In this document: in pieces, positions 54,701 to 60,700 of the stretch
How positions within the stretch are numbered: the stretch's first letter is position 1
Layout: every line of letters starts with the position of its first letter
Assembly (NCBI GenBank): GCA_964023205.1
Contig: OZ026833.1
Coordinates: 29,848,830 to 29,912,829, forward strand
Direction: 5' to 3'
From: Lutraria lutraria
Taxonomy: Eukaryota; Mollusca; Bivalvia; Venerida; Mactridae
DNA length: 64,000 nucleotides
Made by a program: the position numbers and the translations under genes
Notes under the pieces: generated by a model
What the model was told of the DNA's origin: nothing
Databases searched by the model: none
Seen by the model: only the letters and a program-made list of their open reading frames with translations

Positions 54701-57700
54701 CTGACCTTCAATAAGCTAGCTGTAAACCTAGCCAGAACCACTGTCCTTCAATAAGCTATAGCTGTAAACCTAGCCAGAACCACAGACCTTCAATAAGCTA
54801 GCTGTAAACCTAGACAGAACCACTGACCTTCAATAAGCTAGCTGTAAACCTAGCCAGAACCACAGACCTTCAATAAGCTAGCTGTAAACCAGAACCACTG
54901 ACCTTCAATAAGCTAGCTGTAAACCTAGCCAGAACCACAGACCTTCAATAAGCTAGCTGTAAACCTAGCCAGAACCACAGACCTTCAATAAGCTAGCTGT
55001 AAACCAGAACCACAGACCTTCAATAAGCTAGCTGTAAACCTAGCCAGAACCACAGACCTTTAATAAGCTAGCTGTAAACCTAGCCAGAACCACAGACCTT
55101 CAATAAGCTAGCTGTAAACCTAACCAGAACCACAGACCTTCAATAAGCTAGCTGTAAACCTAGCCAGAACCACTGACCTTCAATAAGCTAGCTGTAAACC
55201 TAGCCAAAACCACAGACCTTCAATAAGCTAGCTGTAAACCTAGCCAGAACCACTGACCTTCAATAACCTAGCTGTAAACCTAGCCAGAACCACTGACCTT
55301 CAATAAGCTAGCTGTAAACCTAGCCAGAACCACAGACATTCAATAAGCTAGCTGTAAACCTATACAGAACCACAGACCTTCAATAAGCTAGCTGCAAACC
55401 TAGCCAGAACCACAGACCTTCAATAAGCTAGCTGTAAACCAGAACCACTGACCTTCAATAAGCTAGCTGTAAACCTAGCCAGAACCACTGACCTTCAATA
55501 AGCTAGCTGTAAACCTAGCCAGAACCACAGACCTTCAATAAGCTAGCTGTAAACCAGAACCACTGACCTTCAATAAGCTAGCTGTAAACCTAGCCAGAAC
55601 CACAGACCTTCAATAAGCTAGCTGTAAACCTAGCCAGAACCACAGACCTTCAATAAGCTAGCTGTAAACCAGAACCACAGACCTTCAATAAGCTAGCTGT
55701 AAATCTAGCCAGAACCACAGACCTTTAATAAGCTAGCTGTAAACCTAGCCAGAACCACAGACCTTCAATAAGCTAGCTGTAAACCTAACCAGAACCACAG
55801 ACCTTCAATAAGCTAGCTGTAAACCTAGCCAGAACCACTGACCTTCAATAAGCTAGCTGTAAACCTAGCCAAAACCACAGACCTTCAATAAGCTAGCTGT
55901 AAACCTAGCCAGAACCACTGACCTTCAATAACCTAGCTGTAAACCTAGCCAGAACCACTGACCTTCAATAAGCTAGCTGTAAACCTAGCCAGAACCACAG
56001 ACATTCAATAAGCTAGCTGTAAACCTATACAGAACCACAGACCTTCAATAAGCTAGCTGCAAACCTAGCCAGAACCACAGACCTTCAATAAGCTAGCTGT
56101 AAACCAGAACCACTGACCTTCAATAAGCTAGCTGTAAACCTAGCCAGAACCACTGACCTTCAATAAGCTAGCTGTAAACCTAGCCAGAACCACAGACCTT
56201 CAATAAGCTAGCTGTAAACCTAGACAGAACCACAGACCTTTAATAAGCTAGCTGTAAACCTAGCCAGAACCACAGACCTTCAATAAGCTAGCTGTAAACC
56301 TAACCAGAACCACAGACCTTCAATAAGCTAGCTGTAAACCTAGCCAGAACCACTGACCTTCAATAAGCTAGCTGTAAACCTAGCCAAAACCACAGACCTT
56401 CAATAAGCTAGCTGTAAACCTAGCCAGAACCACTGACCTTCAATAACCTAGCTGTAAACCTAGCCAGAACCACTGACCTTCAATAAGCTAGCTGTAAACC
56501 TAGCCAGAACCACAGACATTCAATAAGCTAGCTGTAAACCTAGCCAGAACCACTGACCTTCAATAACCTAGCTGTAAACCTAGCCAGAACCACTGACCTT
56601 CAATAAGCTAGCTGTAAACCTAGCCAGAACCACAGACATTCAATAAGCTAGCTGTAAACCTATACAGAACCACAGACCTTCAATAAGCTAGCTGCAAACC
56701 TAGCCAGAACCACAGACCTTCAATAAGCTAGCTGTAAACCAGAACCACTGACCTTCAATAAGCTAGCTGTAAACCTAGCCAGAACCACAGACCTTCAATA
56801 AGCTAGCTGTAAACCTAGCCAGAACCACTGACCTTCAATAAGCTAGCTGTAAACCAGAACCACAGACCTTCAATAAGCTAGCTGTAAACCTAGCCAGAAC
56901 CACAGACCTTCAATAAGCTAGCTGAATAGCATTATCACATATGAAATTTGCTTAAAGTTTGCCTAAAATTTGGTTTGTTTCAAACTTACAGCAGAAAAAG
57001 GCCAGCGATTTTTATTGTAGTTAAATAATGCACTAAATTAAATGTACTAATATTTCAGGATTATTTTTTTTCAATTTTGAAAAGAATATGATACTAATAA
57101 ATCTTGGTTAAGACTGATCTTTGCTGTTTTTCATTACACATGTCATTTTCCTAACATCAAAACACTTATATAATTTTACATTTTCACCTATAAATGATTT
57201 CACAATAAAAAGTTCAAAAATTAAAACATGCCATAGATTCAATTAAACATCAACACATTCATAAACTAGACACAAAAAAGGAATCAAAAATAAAAATTGA
57301 GCAGAGAAAAATACATTTTCAGAAAAAAAGTCTAAACCTTAAGAATGCATTCAGGTTTTCTCTCTTAAATTGTGTATTTTGTGAAATGTTTAGTTTCCAT
57401 GGCAACCATTCAACATTCATGTTGTGCAACCAGTGAAAACACATTCTAGTGAGACCAAATGAGTTCAAGGAAATTCTAGTTCTTTTCATAGCCTTATGAT
57501 TTCACTCTAAATATTTTTTGAAAAAAATAGCTAGATCACGATATGGCATATCAATTGACAGTGAATGAAGATGGTCAACTCAACTTCCCCAGAAATTTTC
57601 AAAGCAATGTGTCAATGATCAATGCTACGACCAAAGGAGATTTCAATTACAGTTAGATAATAGAATGCCAACATTGTTTAAATCAGTTGACTTAAAGAGG

Positions 57701-60700
57701 GTTTTGGAGGGGGGGGGGGGGGGGGGGGGGGGCTTAACATCACATCATTAGCCATGGTCATTCGGCATCTTGACCAGCATTTTACAGTGGAGAAGAACTC
57801 AGGAATGCACCCGAGTAAAACCACCAAACCTGTGTAAACTAGCTGGACACCAAGCTCTGTCAAATAGTTATGCATACTTCATGACTATTCATGTAAAGTT
57901 CAAGAAAAAATCATGTTTTTTCATGAATTCCATTTTAAGGGGCTGAGCTTCCTCTCGTGTGAATTATGTCTGGTTCTGGGTGGGATGCGAACCCACAGCA
58001 GTGACGGGCTAGTGATTACTAGTCATAGACTTTAACCACTCAACCACAGAGGCCCAACTTAATAAAGGTAACGGTAAATAGATGATTGCTATTTTACAAC
58101 TACAGTGTTATATACCCACCATACAAGGTCATGTCTTACATTATGATTATGAAGTCCTAAAAAGCTGGGAAAGTTTAATAATGAAAACAATTTAATGTTG
58201 CATAAGCTTTCTACTAACCAGCACAAACTTAACAAAAAATCTACTGAGAATGACCACTGGAGAAAGTGTAACATTACGAACAAGTAGAATATTTCATATA
58301 TTTTACAAAGTACAAGGATAAAAGACATGGAGATTCTAAAATGAAATTAATGACTATAAAATAAATACAGGAATATATTTTTATCTATCATGTATGAAAT
58401 CTGCAGAAAAAATAATTCAAAAACATTACTTTAGGACAATGTTGGGATTATTACTATACAAATTAACTCTCTAACTGAATATTTTGGCCTCAAACAGGCC
58501 TTTCGTCGCAAGAAATAAGATGAAAATAAATATCTCTGATGCTACATAGTGTAAATGTATGTCGCAAATAGGCATAATGTTATTGTAACCTGTTATCTTT
58601 GTTTGTTTTGTTTGTTTCATCAGGTTTAATGCCATTTTCAACATTATTTCAGTCATATCGTGGTGGGCAGTTGTCCTAACCAGCTTTCCTGAACTCCATT
58701 TAGGCCTTAACCAGTCCTAACCACATTCTATCTGTAAGCTTCTGTCAAGCTACCCCATATAATTCAAAGGTGGAGGACAATTTAAAATAGGTTGTGATAT
58801 CTTTAGTAAAATTTGTCACGGACAGTGTGAGCCTCGCCCGGGGTTTGAACTCACAACCTCCCGATCAGTAGACAAAGCTCTAACCACTGAGCTAGCCGGG
58901 TGGGCTTAACCTGTTATGTAACATTACATCCATTAACTTGTACAACTGAAGAATACCAGAAGACGGATTAAAGTACATTACCTTAAAATACAGCTGTTTT
59001 CAGCTTTAAGTGTTTAGTGCAGGGTTATGAGGCAGTTTAAAAAATTCCCCTTTTTCCTCAAATTGATGCGAAATTCCTCTACCTGAGGGCCCCATGCCCC
59101 TTCCCCTAAAGTTCAGCTAGGGCCCTGGTGACACAAGCTATCAAATGTTCCAAATATTATATAACATACTAGCAAGACAAACAGGTGAAAATGGGCTTCA
59201 CAATACATTCAACAACTTCTTAAATTTCTACTACATTCACTTAAAAAATATACATATACATGTATAAAAAGGGAGCTAATTTGAAAAATATTTATTTTTC
59301 AATACCAAAATTCATTCTATTTTTATGTTTTTAAAACAATTAACCAATTAACCATCTTTCCATGCCATACCATCATTCATAAATTATTTGGATAAAAAAA
59401 CATCCATGAATCAAACATTATAAATATTCCCTAATAAATCCCCACCCATCCAATTTCTTAAGAAAAAGAAATCAAGACTCACAATAAGGCATTTTTATAA
59501 AGAACAACATAGTTTCAATTTACATCCCCATAAAATATAAATATTAAGGTCTGTCATAATCTTTCGAAATATTTCCAAAAAATGATAAACAATACATTAA
59601 ACACATGAAAATAATGTGCAAAATATAATCAATCACCCTTCAGGTTTTTATTAGAGAATATTTGGTATACCATGTCACATACAATATACAGTAACCCCTC
59701 AATATCACCTCACTATTACCAGATAAAATACTGAATAACTCACCTTTGATTTGAAGCTCAGGGTATGACGAGGCAGATCTAAGGTAAATCTTGCTTTCTT
59801 TACTGTAATGCCACTAATGGTGATAGGTCCAGTCTGAAATAATAATACATTTTCAGAAATGGCATCAAAAGTCTGAAAGTAATACCCATGTTAACACAGG
59901 AGCATTCATCTGTAAACAATGTAAACTTATAAAGTGATACAAAATGCTGTCAGCCCATAATTTTGAGCTATATAAATACAATTACAATACTGTACAACAT
60001 TGTATTTCATGTATTTGGAAATTTTCCATGAGGTCACATTTAGTTTTATTTTAATAACTCATCGGAATGAAATGGAACAACCAAATATTAGTTTCAAGCA
60101 AAAGGTTCAGCATACAAGGCTGATAGTAATGTACACAGGATTTATTTAAACTATTGATTAGTGATACAGACTAGTGGATTATCAGTTACAAATGCAATCA
60201 AACAAGTGTCAGTGTCTTAATGATTCAATAAAACACTTCTTTCCAAGTTCTAAAAGTGACAAACCGTGTTTTCAATAAGAGGCAGCTAGTGTCCAAATTG
60301 ACCACTTAGAAATGAAAATTGGCCGTCTAGAAATCCTAAATATATCATTTACGACATAGGAAATGAGCATGGAAAGCCTCCTTCAATCAACCTTTGGCCT
60401 CTTACAGGAAAACTTAATGAAAAATACATGCTCCAAACAGATGTTGACAGTTCTAAATTGAAAAGACAAGTTACTGTTTTCAACTCAAAGAGTTCTTCCA
60501 TTGATCAAAATGTGAGAAAATACTGCAAACCTTGTGTTGAGCTCTCAATGAAGGTAAAAGTGAAGCACCAATAGTAATGCCTTGTAGAATAGCTTTAAGG
60601 TGTATGTGAAGCGTCACAGGTTTCTTTGATTCTATAATCCTTTCTGGGCGTGGCAAAGTTGATGGGCGGGGCACCTCAGCACCCGACCCTTTAGAATCTA

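Noticed and set aside
53990..56925. Regular repeats that might suggest a CRISPR array
   Set aside because: Units abut directly with no unique spacers, there are no cas genes, and the surrounding DNA is a spliced eukaryotic gene.
58621..58905. A possible functional tRNA gene on the - strand near 58900
   Set aside because: The A and B boxes are good, but the acceptor stem and anticodon arm do not close properly and the body matches a second dispersed copy, so it is a SINE head.
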